This document shows, in pieces, positions 17,706-25,960 of a stretch of DNA of 64,000 nucleotides (the stretch's first letter is position 1; the number at the start of each line of letters is the position of its first letter). Where the stretch lies: the NCBI RefSeq assembly GCF_005145005.1, contig NZ_CP039712.1, positions 1,532,501 to 1,596,500 on the forward strand, in the 5' to 3' direction. This stretch comes from Vagococcus zengguangii (GTDB taxonomy: Bacteria > Bacillota > Bacilli > Lactobacillales > Vagococcaceae). Under the pieces are notes generated by a model. It was not told the origin of the DNA, made no database searches, and saw only the letters and a list, made by a program, of their open reading frames with translations. Both the position numbers and the translations under genes were made by a program.

Positions 17706-18311
17706 TTAGCCTTTAAACTCAGAACCAACGACAGCGTCTTCTGGTAAAACTAAAATCCCTTTTACTTGAGGCGCATTTGGTAAGTTTAATTCTTTGGCAG
17801 AACATACCATTCCGTAGCTATCCACGCCTCTTAAATTACCTGGCCAGATAATTAAACCATTCGGCATCATAGCGCCTGGTTTAGCTACAACAACTTTTTG
17901 CCCCTGTTCAATATTTGGTGCACCACAAACAATTTGTAATTCTTCCCCATTGTCTACTTCAATTTTTGTCACTGATAAGTGATCAGAATCTTCATGAGGT
18001 ACACATTCCTTAACATAACCAACGACAAATTTGGGACTATTGTCCGCTACTAAGTTCGCGTCAAAACCAGCGTCACTTAATTGCTCATTTAAACTAATCA
18101 CTTGTGATTCTGTTAAGAAAACTTGTCCTTGTCCTTCTAAATCATTTAAATAAGTGGAAACATCGAAGAAGTTATATCCCACTGTCTTATCAGCAGTAAA
18201 AACTTTTGCAACGTTTCCTTTGCGCTCAAAAGAAACTTTCTCTGATCCTGAATTGTCGACAATCGCAACTAACACGTCGCCAACGGCTTCTTTATTATAT
18301 GAAAAAATCAT
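17706..18311 (-). CDS. ytpR: YtpR family tRNA-binding domain protein
   Basis: 201 residues. The N-terminal half is the DUF4479 domain of YtpR and the C-terminal half is an EMAP/tRNA-binding OB-fold (about 95-195: VVGYVKECVPHEDSDHLSVTKI, QIVCGAPNIEQGQKVVVA, GVDSYGMVCSAKELNL). The same fold occurs at the start of the PheRS beta chain. The precise role is not known. It is followed upstream by the universal stress protein gene only 15 bases away, probably one operon with ytpP. Confidence 0.94.
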   Translation of the reverse strand: MIFSYNKEAVGDVLVAIVDNSGSEKVSFERKGNVAKVFTADKTVGYNFFDVSTYLNDLEGQGQVFLTESQVISLNEQLSDAGFDANLVADNSPKFVVGYVKECVPHEDSDHLSVTKIEVDNGEELQIVCGAPNIEQGQKVVVAKPGAMMPNGLIIWPGNLRGVDSYGMVCSAKELNLPNAPQVKGILVLPEDAVVGSEFKG

Positions 18312-18326
18312 CCCTTACTCCTAATT

Positions 18327-18818
18327 CTAAGACTTACTACTTTGTCTATTTTTTTTGCTTTTGATATCCTTGTCAGAACGAACAATCAGTACATCACATT
18401 TAGCATGACGGACAACATATTCGCTGACACTCCCAATAATAACACGTTCAACAGCATTTAAGCCAGATTGACCAATCATAATTAAGTCGACATCATATTT
18501 TTCTGGTAATTCTTCGGTCATCACGAATTTTGGGGTGCCAAATGTTAAAACAGTTTCTAAATTGTCAAAATCTTGCTTACTTGCATACTCGACGTAATCT
18601 TGTAACATAGTTTTTGAGCGATCTTTTTCCACCTCAATAATATCAGCGCTTGTTAAGGCATACCCTGTATTCCCAAACAAACGGCTTTCGATAATATGAG
18701 CTAAAATGATTTTTGCATCGTTACGTTTGGCTACTGCTAACGCCTTTTGAAATGCGGTGAAAGCCTGATCACTACCATCAATACCAACTAAAATTGTTTT
18801 ATACTCTTGCAATAACAT
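18327..18818 (-). CDS. Universal stress protein (UspA family)
   Basis: 163 residues. The nucleotide-binding fold is marked by TILVGIDGSDQAF near the N-terminus, DLIMIGQSGLNAVERVIIGSVSEYVVRHA (split over about 113-141; the G-2x-G-9x-G(S/T) ATP motif is recognisable) and CDVLIVR. A GTG three codons upstream is part of the AAGGAAGG ribosome site, so the ATG at 18818 is chosen. It lies between ytpP and ytpR. Confidence 0.92.
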   Translation of the reverse strand: MLLQEYKTILVGIDGSDQAFTAFQKALAVAKRNDAKIILAHIIESRLFGNTGYALTSADIIEVEKDRSKTMLQDYVEYASKQDFDNLETVLTFGTPKFVMTEELPEKYDVDLIMIGQSGLNAVERVIIGSVSEYVVRHAKCDVLIVRSDKDIKSKKNRQSSKS

Positions 18819-18855
18819 AACAAACACCTTCCTTTTCTAAATAATTGAAAAACTA

Positions 18856-19170
18856 TTAATAAAAGGGTGTGATGAACTCGATAACTTGCTCTTTCGTTTT
18901 GCGTTCTTTGCTGACGAATCTTCCGAGTTCTTGCCCTTTATCCACGATAATAAAACTTGGAATCCCCATGACCCCCATCTCGATGCATACATCTAAATAC
19001 TCGTCACGGTCTATTTCAACAAATGATAACTCTGGAAAAGTGGCCATGATTTCTGGCAAATATGGTTTAATAAAGACACAATCACCACACCAATTAGCAG
19101 TGAAGAATAAGACATGTTTACCTGTATTAATTAATTCTGCTAAATGTTCTAAGCTAGTTGGTTTAATCAT
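18856..19170 (-). CDS. ytpP: Thioredoxin-like protein (YtpP family)
   Basis: 104 residues with a thioredoxin fold and the active site WCGDC (about 27-31) in place of WCGPC. The cis-Pro is in MGIPSFIIV (about 69-77). It lies 10 bases after the pepA stop, the pepA-ytpP-ytpR order seen in Firmicutes, so it probably shares that transcript. The altered CxxC implies a redox potential different from the TrxA encoded at 10.3-10.6 kb; bacillithiol-related roles were proposed for the family, but I cannot support that from sequence. Confidence 0.9.
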   Translation of the reverse strand: MIKPTSLEHLAELINTGKHVLFFTANWCGDCVFIKPYLPEIMATFPELSFVEIDRDEYLDVCIEMGVMGIPSFIIVDKGQELGRFVSKERKTKEQVIEFITPFY

Positions 19171-19179
19171 TAAAATGAC

Positions 19180-20256
19180 CTACTTCCCGTAAATGATTTC
19201 ATTAATTTTTTCGTTTGTTAAGGTTGTCATTGACGTGATTAACATTTTCTTAGCTGCTTCATAATCGGATAGACGGTACATCGTTTGATGCGTATGAATA
19301 TAACGTCCTGGTACACCGATAACCGTACTTGGAATACCATCGTTCATCATGTGAGCTGCCCCAGCATCTGTTCCACCTTTTGATACAAAGTATTGATGTG
19401 GAATTTCGTGTTCTTCTGCTAAATCTAGTACGAATTCACGCATACGTTTTAACATGATCATACCCGGGTCAAAAATACGTACTAAGAAACCTTCACCTAA
19501 TTTACCAAAGGTCTCTTTTTTACCTTCTAAGTCATCTGCTGGTGAGCAGTCAACCGCAAAGAATAAATCTGGTTTAAATTTATGTGTTGATGGACGTGCA
19601 CCACGTAAGCCAACTTCTTCTTGAACGTTAGCGCCGGCTACTAAGTGAAATGGTAACTCAACGTCTTTCAACGCTTCTAACATCTCAATAACAGCGACAC
19701 AGCCATAGCGATTGTCCCACGCTTTACCGATTAAGTTTTTACCGTTTGCTGAAACAACTGTTTCAACATCAGGAACAATACTGTCACCTTGACGCACACC
19801 GTACTCTAAGGCTTCTTCTTTTGATTCAAATCCAGCGTCGAATAAAATATCCGTCACTTGTACGTTGCTTTGACCATTTGAACCACGTAATAAATGTGGT
19901 GGAACTGATGATGAGACGATTGGGTAATCACCTTTGCGTGTTTTTAATGTGAAACGTTGTGCTGAAACAACATAAGGATTCCAACCACCTAAAGGTTGCA
20001 CACGCATTAAACCATTGTCCATAATCTGCGTTAACATAAAGCCGACTTCGTCCATATGAGCGGCTACCATAACTGTTTTAGCTTCAGGGTTTTTACTTTT
20101 TTTAATTCCAAAAATACCGCCTAAGCCATCGTATTCAATACGATCAACTAATGGTGTCATTTTTTTGTTCATTAAGGCACGTACATCGTCCTCAAAGCCA
20201 CTTGTTCCTTGAACTTCTGTTAATTCTTTAATGAGTGAGATTGTTTTTTCTTCCAT
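19180..20256 (-). CDS. pepA: M42 family glutamyl aminopeptidase
   Basis: 358 residues of the PepA/FrvX/YtoP metallopeptidase family. Metal-binding residues are visible in VAAHMDEVGFML (His and Asp, about 66-77), KAWDNRYGC (Asp, about 178-186), NVQEEVGLRGA (Glu-Glu, about 210-220), AVDCSP and VIHTH-like GRYIHTH (about 324-330). It releases N-terminal acidic residues from peptides in the cytoplasm as a large tetrahedral complex. The spacing between the AGGTGG ribosome site and the ATG is unusual (see the hairpin entry). Confidence 0.95.
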   Translation of the reverse strand: MEEKTISLIKELTEVQGTSGFEDDVRALMNKKMTPLVDRIEYDGLGGIFGIKKSKNPEAKTVMVAAHMDEVGFMLTQIMDNGLMRVQPLGGWNPYVVSAQRFTLKTRKGDYPIVSSSVPPHLLRGSNGQSNVQVTDILFDAGFESKEEALEYGVRQGDSIVPDVETVVSANGKNLIGKAWDNRYGCVAVIEMLEALKDVELPFHLVAGANVQEEVGLRGARPSTHKFKPDLFFAVDCSPADDLEGKKETFGKLGEGFLVRIFDPGMIMLKRMREFVLDLAEEHEIPHQYFVSKGGTDAGAAHMMNDGIPSTVIGVPGRYIHTHQTMYRLSDYEAAKKMLITSMTTLTNEKINEIIYGK

Positions 20257-20265
20257 GATTTATCA

Positions 20266-20281
20266 ATCTGCCTATGCAGAT
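20266..20281 (-). promoter_or_regulatory. Hairpin between ribosome site and start codon of pepA
   Basis: On the minus strand AGGTGG (20284-20289) is 27 bases before the pepA ATG (20256), too far for initiation. Between them lies ATCTGC-ATAG-GCAGAT, a 6-bp hairpin. If folded, it would leave an effective spacing of about 11. A weaker AGGC within the hairpin is an alternative site. Confidence 0.5.
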
Positions 20282-20381
20282 ATCCACCTCTCTATCTTCT
20301 TTCTTTTATTATACCTCATTTTTTGCAATTTGTTATAACAAACTCCATCAAACATGAGATGTTTGGAATTTTTTTTATCTG

Positions 20382-20390
20382 TGGTACAAT
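20382..20390 (+). promoter_or_regulatory. Promoter of the PepSY-like gene (extended -10)
   Basis: TGGTACAAT is an extended -10; TTGGAA at 20363-20368 could serve as -35. It is 29 bases before the ATG. Confidence 0.5.
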
Positions 20391-20418
20391 GTTTATGAAT
20401 ATGATAGGAGGTGTCTTG

Positions 20419-20754
20419 ATGGCACAGAACAAAAATAATGCCTTAATTGGTTGGGGACTTGTTGGCGCAGCAGCTTTAGGAATTGCTGGTGGCATAGTGG
20501 CTAACAAAAAATATCAAGAAACAAAAACCTTATCACCTGAAGAAATTTTAGAGTTAATTAAAGAGCACTTTTTAAAAGAAGGCACAATTGAGGGAGCTTG
20601 GATTAATTATACAAAAGAACCTTTACGCAAATTTGCTGTGACATATACGACTTACAAAGGTGGTATCACGCGTAAAGAAGGCGACGAAACCGTTCAATAT
20701 GAATTTATCGCTGACGCTCAAACCGGTAGTATTTTAGATGTTTATCCATTATAA
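20419..20754 (+). CDS. Membrane-anchored PepSY-like small protein
   Basis: 111 residues from the ATG at 20419, which has AGGAGGTG 7 bases upstream. One N-terminal membrane segment (about 9-25, LIGWGLVGAAALGIAGGIV) is followed by an exposed domain (about 35-111) with the PepSY-like pattern LSPEEILELIK, then beta strands and a closing GSILDVYPL. The rest of the frame upstream to 20323 lacks a ribosome site and overlaps the promoter. Function is unknown; PepSY domains are often inhibitory or sensory. It is convergent with metQ across a bidirectional terminator. Confidence 0.85.
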   Translation: MAQNKNNALIGWGLVGAAALGIAGGIVANKKYQETKTLSPEEILELIKEHFLKEGTIEGAWINYTKEPLRKFAVTYTTYKGGITRKEGDETVQYEFIADAQTGSILDVYPL

Positions 20755-20756
20755 CA

Positions 20757-20795
20757 AACAAACCAGACACGACGATTAAGTCATGTCTGGTTTTT
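20757..20795. terminator. Bidirectional terminator between the PepSY-like gene and metQ
   Basis: AACCAGACACGAC (20761-20773) pairs with GTCATGTCTGGTT (20780-20792), one mismatch; T runs follow on both strands. Confidence 0.85.
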
Positions 20796-20803
20796 GCTTT
20801 CGC

Positions 20804-21628
20804 TTAAAATGATGGAATTAACGACACTTTATTTTCTTCATTTTGTAAGTAGTCACGGACACCATCACTGGCAACGGCTTTTTTCAAGACTTGAATCGCT
20901 TCTGAGTCCTGATTGTCTTCACGAGCCACTAAACTAATCGCAAAATGATTGTCGTTTGGTGTTTCTAAGAATAACGCGTCTTCCGGTGTTAAATTGATTT
21001 TTTTCAAGTAAGTTGGGTAGTTGTAAACTAGTGCCATATCTGGTTCGTCATACGCTGAAGCTAAGTTTACTAAGTCGATTTCTTTAAAATCAAAATCTTT
21101 AGGATTTTCAACAATATCTTTAACTGTTCCTTCAAACGCCACACCGTCTTTTAATTTGATTAAGCCTTTTTCATCTAGAATGGCTAAGGCGCGACCTTGA
21201 TTTGATGGATCGTTTGGTAAAGCAACTTTTTTACCGTTCGGAATATCTTCAATGTTTTTATATTCTTTTGAGTAGAATCCAACTTTTGCATCATACACGG
21301 GTTGAACAACCACTAAATTACCTTTATAGGCTTCGTTGAAGTCTTCCATAAATGGTTTGTGTTGTGCTAAATTAGCGTCAACTTCTTTATCATTTAATAA
21401 TTTATTGTATTGCACGTTATCATTAACGCGTACCATCTCAATCGTGTAGCCTTCTTTTTCGGCTTCTTTGTTGGCAATTTCTAAAATATCCGCCACTGAC
21501 TCCATTTGAGAAGCGACTTTAATGACTTTTTTCTCTGACTCTTTGCTTTGGCTGTCAGAATTTTTATTGCTCGTGCATCCTCCTAATAAAACGGCAAAAC
21601 TTGCTAATAAGACTAATGTTTTCTTCAT
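20804..21628 (-). CDS. metQ: Methionine ABC transporter substrate-binding lipoprotein
   Basis: 274 residues of the MetQ/NlpA family. A lipoprotein signal ends in LLGGC with Cys18 as the lipidation site, followed by a Ser/Lys-rich linker. Family segments are KVASQMESVADILE, YTIEMVRVNDNVQYN and VALPNDPSNQGRALAILDEKGLI. It captures methionine (or methionine peptides) outside the membrane and delivers it to MetNP. It is the last gene of the metN-metP-metQ operon, about 13 bases after metP. Confidence 0.95.
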   Translation of the reverse strand: MKKTLVLLASFAVLLGGCTSNKNSDSQSKESEKKVIKVASQMESVADILEIANKEAEKEGYTIEMVRVNDNVQYNKLLNDKEVDANLAQHKPFMEDFNEAYKGNLVVVQPVYDAKVGFYSKEYKNIEDIPNGKKVALPNDPSNQGRALAILDEKGLIKLKDGVAFEGTVKDIVENPKDFDFKEIDLVNLASAYDEPDMALVYNYPTYLKKINLTPEDALFLETPNDNHFAISLVAREDNQDSEAIQVLKKAVASDGVRDYLQNEENKVSLIPSF

Positions 21629-21641
21629 TTATAACTCTCCC

Positions 21642-22322
21642 TTATCTTCTTTTATCTATTTTTTTTGATACAAATGAACCCAATAATTGAATCAAGACGA
21701 CCATCACAATCATTAACACAATGGTCAAATACATTAAAATAAACTCATACGATTGATAGCCATAACGAATGGCAAAATCCCCAATACCTCCACCACCAAC
21801 GACCCCCATGATAGTTGAATAAGAGACCATTCCAATTGTCACTGTTGTAAAACTCAAGACTAAACTAGAACGTGCTTCCACGTATAAGAAATTAAAAATA
21901 AATTGACGTAAGGTTGCTCCAAGAGATTTGGCTAAAGCAATCGTTTCGACTGGCACATCCAGTAGTGATTGTTCAACCATCCGACCGTACTGAGCCACCG
22001 CCACAAATGAGAGTGGGAGTGAAGCTGCGCCTGTTCCAAATGAGGTCCCCAGTACTAAACGCGTAAAAGGAATCAAGGCCACGACTAATAATAGAAATGG
22101 AAACGAACGGACTACGTCAACATAGACAATCGCTAATTTGGATAAAAATTTCATCGCTGGGTGTTTTAGTTGATCGGTTTTTCCTAAGAAAATTAAGGTC
22201 CCCATCGGTAGTCCAATCAAAAGTGCTACCGTCATCGACACGAGCAACATTAATCCGGTTTGCGCACACGCGGTAAATAGTTCTACTCGGTACGTATTAA
22301 AAACTTCGATTATTTCTTTCAT
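21642..22322 (-). CDS. metP: Methionine ABC transporter permease
   Basis: 226 residues with five hydrophobic segments; the EAA-like loop reads VETIALAKSLGATLRQFIF (about 124-142) and the family segment GMVSYSTIMGVVGGGGIGDFAIRYGYQ follows. It forms the membrane channel of the methionine importer. Its ATG overlaps the metN stop by 4 bases (ATGA), so translation is coupled. Confidence 0.95.
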   Translation of the reverse strand: MKEIIEVFNTYRVELFTACAQTGLMLLVSMTVALLIGLPMGTLIFLGKTDQLKHPAMKFLSKLAIVYVDVVRSFPFLLLVVALIPFTRLVLGTSFGTGAASLPLSFVAVAQYGRMVEQSLLDVPVETIALAKSLGATLRQFIFNFLYVEARSSLVLSFTTVTIGMVSYSTIMGVVGGGGIGDFAIRYGYQSYEFILMYLTIVLMIVMVVLIQLLGSFVSKKIDKRR

Positions 22323-23050
22323 TGCAAATACTCCACAACTTGCTGATAGTAATTGGCTGATTGTGTGACAACCTCTTCAGGTTCCACTTCAATCACCGCT
22401 AATAAATTGCCTTTTTCCATGATGCCTGCGCGCTGGCACCATTGTTTTATTAACGGTAATTCATGGCTGACAAAAATCACGGTGGTGCCGAATTCCGTCT
22501 GCACTTGCTTAAGGAGCTTCATGACTTCAAAGCTATTCTGTGAGTCAAGCGCCGAGGTCGGTTCGTCACACAATAAAATATCTGGTTTCGTCACTAACGC
22601 TCTGGCAATGGCGACTCGTTGTTTTTGCCCGCCACTTAGTTGTACGGGATACTTGTCTTGGAATGGTGTCATCCCAACAAATTCCAAAACATTAGCAACT
22701 AACGCATCATCTGATTTTCCCTGTAATTTCAATGGTAACTTCACGTTCTGCTTGACCGTTTGATTTTGCAACAAATTAAACTGTTGAAAAATCATCGCCG
22801 TCTTTTGAACCATTTTTCTTAGTTCTTGCTCATTCATTTGATTCAATGATTGACCATTTATCAAAATATCACCTGAAGTGGGAACTTCTAAGCGATTCAT
22901 TAACTTTAATAAAGTTGATTTTCCCGAACCACTCTCACCAACTAAACCGAAAAATTCATTTGGTTTAATGCGGAGCGATACAGAATTTAAAGCTGTTATA
23001 TTCTTTTGGTTTTGCTGATATATTTTCGAGATATTTTTTAATTCAATCAC
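22319..23050 (-). CDS. metN: Methionine ABC transporter ATP-binding protein
   Basis: 243 residues. Walker A GESGSGKST (about 38-46), signature LSGGQKQRVAIARAL (about 138-152), Walker B ILLCDEPTSALD (about 157-168) and the H-loop VSHE are intact. The C-terminal ACT-like regulatory domain of the E. coli MetN type is absent (243 residues versus about 340). The start is GTG with AGGAGGT 10 bases upstream. It heads the metN-metP-metQ operon. I see no S-box or T-box in the 180-base leader. Confidence 0.95.
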   Translation of the reverse strand: MIELKNISKIYQQNQKNITALNSVSLRIKPNEFFGLVGESGSGKSTLLKLMNRLEVPTSGDILINGQSLNQMNEQELRKMVQKTAMIFQQFNLLQNQTVKQNVKLPLKLQGKSDDALVANVLEFVGMTPFQDKYPVQLSGGQKQRVAIARALVTKPDILLCDEPTSALDSQNSFEVMKLLKQVQTEFGTTVIFVSHELPLIKQWCQRAGIMEKGNLLAVIEVEPEEVVTQSANYYQQVVEYLQ

Positions 23051-23130
23051 TCGCTACTGCACCTCCTGATAGACACCATAATGCCATAGTATGAACACAA
23101 GCTCAAAGAAACCTTGTGAAAAACACAAAA

Positions 23131-23167
23131 ATAATTTTCCTGAAAAATTAACGAGCCTATCATACCA
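23131..23167 (-). promoter_or_regulatory. Extended -10 promoter and palindrome upstream of metN
   Basis: On the minus strand TGGTATGAT (23159-23167) is an extended -10 element. Immediately downstream, TAATTTT-CCTGA-AAAATTA (23132-23150, plus strand) is a perfect 7-bp inverted repeat. It resembles but does not match a CodY box (consensus AATTTTCWGAAAATT), the centre being too long. It could be an operator overlapping the transcription start. Confidence 0.5.
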
Positions 23168-23221
23168 ACTATTACAGAGTTTCTAACTGTTACACAAAGA
23201 ACAATTTTGTATTTTTAAAAC

Positions 23222-23250
23222 AAAAAAAGAGAAGCTAACTCGCTTCTCTT
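23222..23250 (-). terminator. Terminator formed by the last codons of the ABC exporter gene
   Basis: AAGAGAAGC pairs with GCTTCTCTT (23227-23250), followed by seven T on the minus strand. The 5' arm encodes the last residues (ARE AS) of the exporter. Confidence 0.85.
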
Positions 23251-24845
23251 GCTTGTTTATCGAGTGGTATCACACGATCAAAGCCACGTTGTTCTTCTGT
23301 ACTTAATTTATGCCCGACTTCAATTACTGTACCAGGATAAGCGTTAATTATATCACGAATTGTTAACGAAGTTTGTTTGTCTAGTGCAGAAGTCCCTTCA
23401 TCAATTAATAAAACCGGACGCTTCCTTAATAAAGCTCTAGCAATTTCTAACCGTTGAATTTGCCCACCTGACAAATCGCCTTGTCCCTCACCTAACAAAT
23501 AATCCCAGCCCTTTTCAGCAACAACATCCGCCAACCCAACTTGTTCGATGACATGCTCAAGCGCCTCGTCTGAATAATCTTCGCCGAGCGTTACATTGAA
23601 TAATATACTACTGTTAAAAATATAAGGTGTTTGCTGGACATAAGCAAAGTAACGTTGTAATTCTAATTGGGAAAGTTTTTTTACTATTTGATTATTAATA
23701 AAATATTTACCTGTACTTAACTCATGATGCCCTTGCAGTACTTTTAACAATGTACTTTTCCCATAACCTGACGGCGCGGTAATTAGGATTTTTTCGTTTT
23801 CTTTCACTTTTAAATTAGTAGACGGCATTAAGACATGCTGTCCATCTGAAACGATAGCACCGCTTAGTTCCAATGAATCAAACTTAATGTGCTCCTGAGG
23901 CTCAAATTCATTTAGTGAACTTGTATTCTCCGTAGCAAGGATTACCTCCAAGTTCTCGATAATAGCATCTGTGGTCGCTTTTTGATTTTTCAATTGCATC
24001 ATCTGAATCAACGGGTTAACAAAGTTATTGGATAATTGGAGCACGCCCATAAAAATGCCCAAACTTAGTTGCCCTTCAATGACCAAATAAATACCCACCG
24101 CAAAAGGCAACATCATGCCTGATATCCATGAAACCAAATAAACAAAGGTATCTGATAGTGAGACTATTTTATTCATAGTCGCTAATTTATTTTCTAATTG
24201 ATTAGTTGCGACTGTTGCACGTCTTTCCATGGGCTGTATCGTTTGATAAGTTTTGATTGTCGTTAAACCATCTAACGTATCTTTGACCATTCTGACGTAT
24301 TGTTGATTAGTTCTTTGCCACTCAGCGCTAGCTTTTGTTATTTTCCTTTTAGTTAACTTGCCAATAATTAAGGGTAGTAACGAACCAATAAAGAAGACGA
24401 TCGTCATACGAACATCAAATAGCAACGCACCGAACACGGAAATAACAACTGTAAAAAGACACGTTATCGCCATTAATTCGACTTGTAAAGCATTCGTTTC
24501 TAACTGTTTTAAATCATTAGTTAGAAACGCTAGTCCTTCTTTACTTAACGCTTTATCATTGCTATTCAAATATACCGACATCACTCTAGACCTTAGCGAT
24601 TGATTAATTGATTTGATTAACTTAATTTTACTCAATTTCGACAAATAGTTTACCACGGCAAAAAGAGTTAACAGTGTAATGCCTACTATTAGAACTCGTT
24701 TGAACAACTGACTATCTTGTTGGGTGGCGGCAGTAGTAAAACCACTCACAATATACGCCATCATTAATCCTTGAAATGATACAACCAAAAATAAAGCCAA
24801 ACAAAGCAACCATTCTCTTTTTTTCCCATATTTAATAATTAACAT
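23235..24845 (-). CDS. ABC exporter, fused membrane and ATP-binding domains
   Basis: 536 residues: six membrane segments in the first 290 residues, then an ATPase with Walker A APSGYGKST (about 358-366), signature LSGGQIQRLEIARALL (about 462-477), Walker B VLLIDEGTSALD and the H-loop VIEVGHK. The Q-loop is YVQQTPY. The type matches exporters of peptides, lipids or drugs; substrate unknown. There is no C39 peptidase domain, so it does not process leader peptides itself. The ATG at 24845 follows AAGGAAG at a spacing of 8; a GTG three codons earlier sits inside that site. It is divergent from an Rgg-like regulator. Confidence 0.9.
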   Translation of the reverse strand: MLIIKYGKKREWLLCLALFLVVSFQGLMMAYIVSGFTTAATQQDSQLFKRVLIVGITLLTLFAVVNYLSKLSKIKLIKSINQSLRSRVMSVYLNSNDKALSKEGLAFLTNDLKQLETNALQVELMAITCLFTVVISVFGALLFDVRMTIVFFIGSLLPLIIGKLTKRKITKASAEWQRTNQQYVRMVKDTLDGLTTIKTYQTIQPMERRATVATNQLENKLATMNKIVSLSDTFVYLVSWISGMMLPFAVGIYLVIEGQLSLGIFMGVLQLSNNFVNPLIQMMQLKNQKATTDAIIENLEVILATENTSSLNEFEPQEHIKFDSLELSGAIVSDGQHVLMPSTNLKVKENEKILITAPSGYGKSTLLKVLQGHHELSTGKYFINNQIVKKLSQLELQRYFAYVQQTPYIFNSSILFNVTLGEDYSDEALEHVIEQVGLADVVAEKGWDYLLGEGQGDLSGGQIQRLEIARALLRKRPVLLIDEGTSALDKQTSLTIRDIINAYPGTVIEVGHKLSTEEQRGFDRVIPLDKQAREAS

Positions 24846-24902
24846 CTCAACCACTTCCTTTCACTTTGATTGTAAAATAAATAAAAGAACGTTAAACTAA
24901 AA

Positions 24903-24918
24903 TTACAATATACTGTAA
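24903..24918. promoter_or_regulatory. Candidate operator between regulator and exporter
   Basis: TTACA-ATATAC-TGTAA is a perfect inverted repeat located 17 bases upstream of the regulator ATG and about 58 bases from the exporter start, in the only intergenic space of the divergent pair. Confidence 0.4.
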
Positions 24919-24934
24919 ATATAGAGGTGAGCAG

Positions 24935-25906
24935 ATGAAAACTTATGGTGAGGTATTTCACTATTTAAGAACAAATAAAGGCATGAGATTAAAAGAATTA
25001 TCCGATGAACAACTGTCCATTTCACTCATTGCCCAATTTGAAAAAAATCAATCGAAATTATCTTATGACCGCTTTATTCGCTTGATGAATAAATTAGAAG
25101 TTTCTTTTGATGAAGTACAGGCTCTTTTAGAACAATCGACTTTAGAAAAGAGCTATGAAGACATATTAATGAACCAGTACCAAAATATAACGAATAGTGT
25201 AGTCGGTTACGATAAAGAGTTATTTTCTCAACTACATCAACAATTAATACAAAAATCACAAGAATTTTTTACATATTTACAAAAGCATCCTAGTTTACGT
25301 TTAGCTCATTATTACCAATTTGTATTAATTAATAATCAGATGTGGTATGAACTCTCCGCACATGATAAACAACTGAAATTAAGTTATTGCCAAACAAAAG
25401 TACAATCCTATTTATCACCGATTATCCAATACTTACTTTCGGTTGATAACTGGGGAGTGTATGAAATTTCTTTAATGAATCGTTTTGCCATTGCTATGCC
25501 CATTGATTTACTTATGAAATTAATGAATCAAGCAACCAAAAGAGCCAAAAACTATCAACACCTTCCAGGAAACCAAGAAATGATTTTTAATGTTTTTTTG
25601 ACTTGTTTTTCAGTAGCCTTAAACTTGGATGCATTTGATGAAGCCAAACTCATTCTCAAAAAAATAAGAGACCATCTAAAAACAACTCCAGATACACGTT
25701 ACGCTATGCGTTTAATGTTTTATGAATCATTGTTACAAAATAAAATGGGGAATAATCAAGAAGGCGAACGACTTTTCCAACAACTGATAGAAACCTATAA
25801 TCTAATAGGATTACCTGAACTAGGAAAAAAAATAACAGAAGAACGAAAAAATATGGAATACTCAGAACAACAAGGAGCATTTTCCGTCTATATTTATATT
25901 GTTTAA
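24935..25906 (+). CDS. Rgg/GadR/MutR family transcriptional regulator
   Basis: 323 residues. The N-terminal helix-turn-helix (about 1-66: YGEVFHYLRTNKGMRLKELS, SISLIAQFEKNQSKLSYDRF) is followed by an all-helical TPR-like region to the C-terminus, the layout of Rgg regulators that bind short hydrophobic peptides. The ATG has GAGGTG 6 bases upstream. It is divergent from the ABC exporter, a common pairing in which the regulator controls the transporter. I find no open frame for a short pheromone in the shared intergenic region or the flanks. Confidence 0.9.
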   Translation: MKTYGEVFHYLRTNKGMRLKELSDEQLSISLIAQFEKNQSKLSYDRFIRLMNKLEVSFDEVQALLEQSTLEKSYEDILMNQYQNITNSVVGYDKELFSQLHQQLIQKSQEFFTYLQKHPSLRLAHYYQFVLINNQMWYELSAHDKQLKLSYCQTKVQSYLSPIIQYLLSVDNWGVYEISLMNRFAIAMPIDLLMKLMNQATKRAKNYQHLPGNQEMIFNVFLTCFSVALNLDAFDEAKLILKKIRDHLKTTPDTRYAMRLMFYESLLQNKMGNNQEGERLFQQLIETYNLIGLPELGKKITEERKNMEYSEQQGAFSVYIYIV

Positions 25907-25909
25907 GAC

Positions 25910-25951
25910 AAAAAAACAGGCAAACCACTCTTGCATCTGAGTAGTTTGCCT
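25910..25951 (-). terminator. Terminator of trmB
   Basis: AGGCAAACCACTC pairs with GAGTAGTTTGCCT (one mismatch) and is followed by seven T on the minus strand. On the plus strand T's are sparse, so it ends trmB and only weakly the regulator gene. Confidence 0.8.
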
Positions 25952-25960
25952 AGTCTATAT

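Noticed and set aside
23133-23149. CodY box upstream of metN
   Set aside because: Alignment to AATTTTCWGAAAATT needs an insertion in the centre; too many mismatches without it.
23051-23158. SAM riboswitch upstream of metN
   Set aside because: No S-box core elements are visible and the transcribed leader is only about 100 bases.
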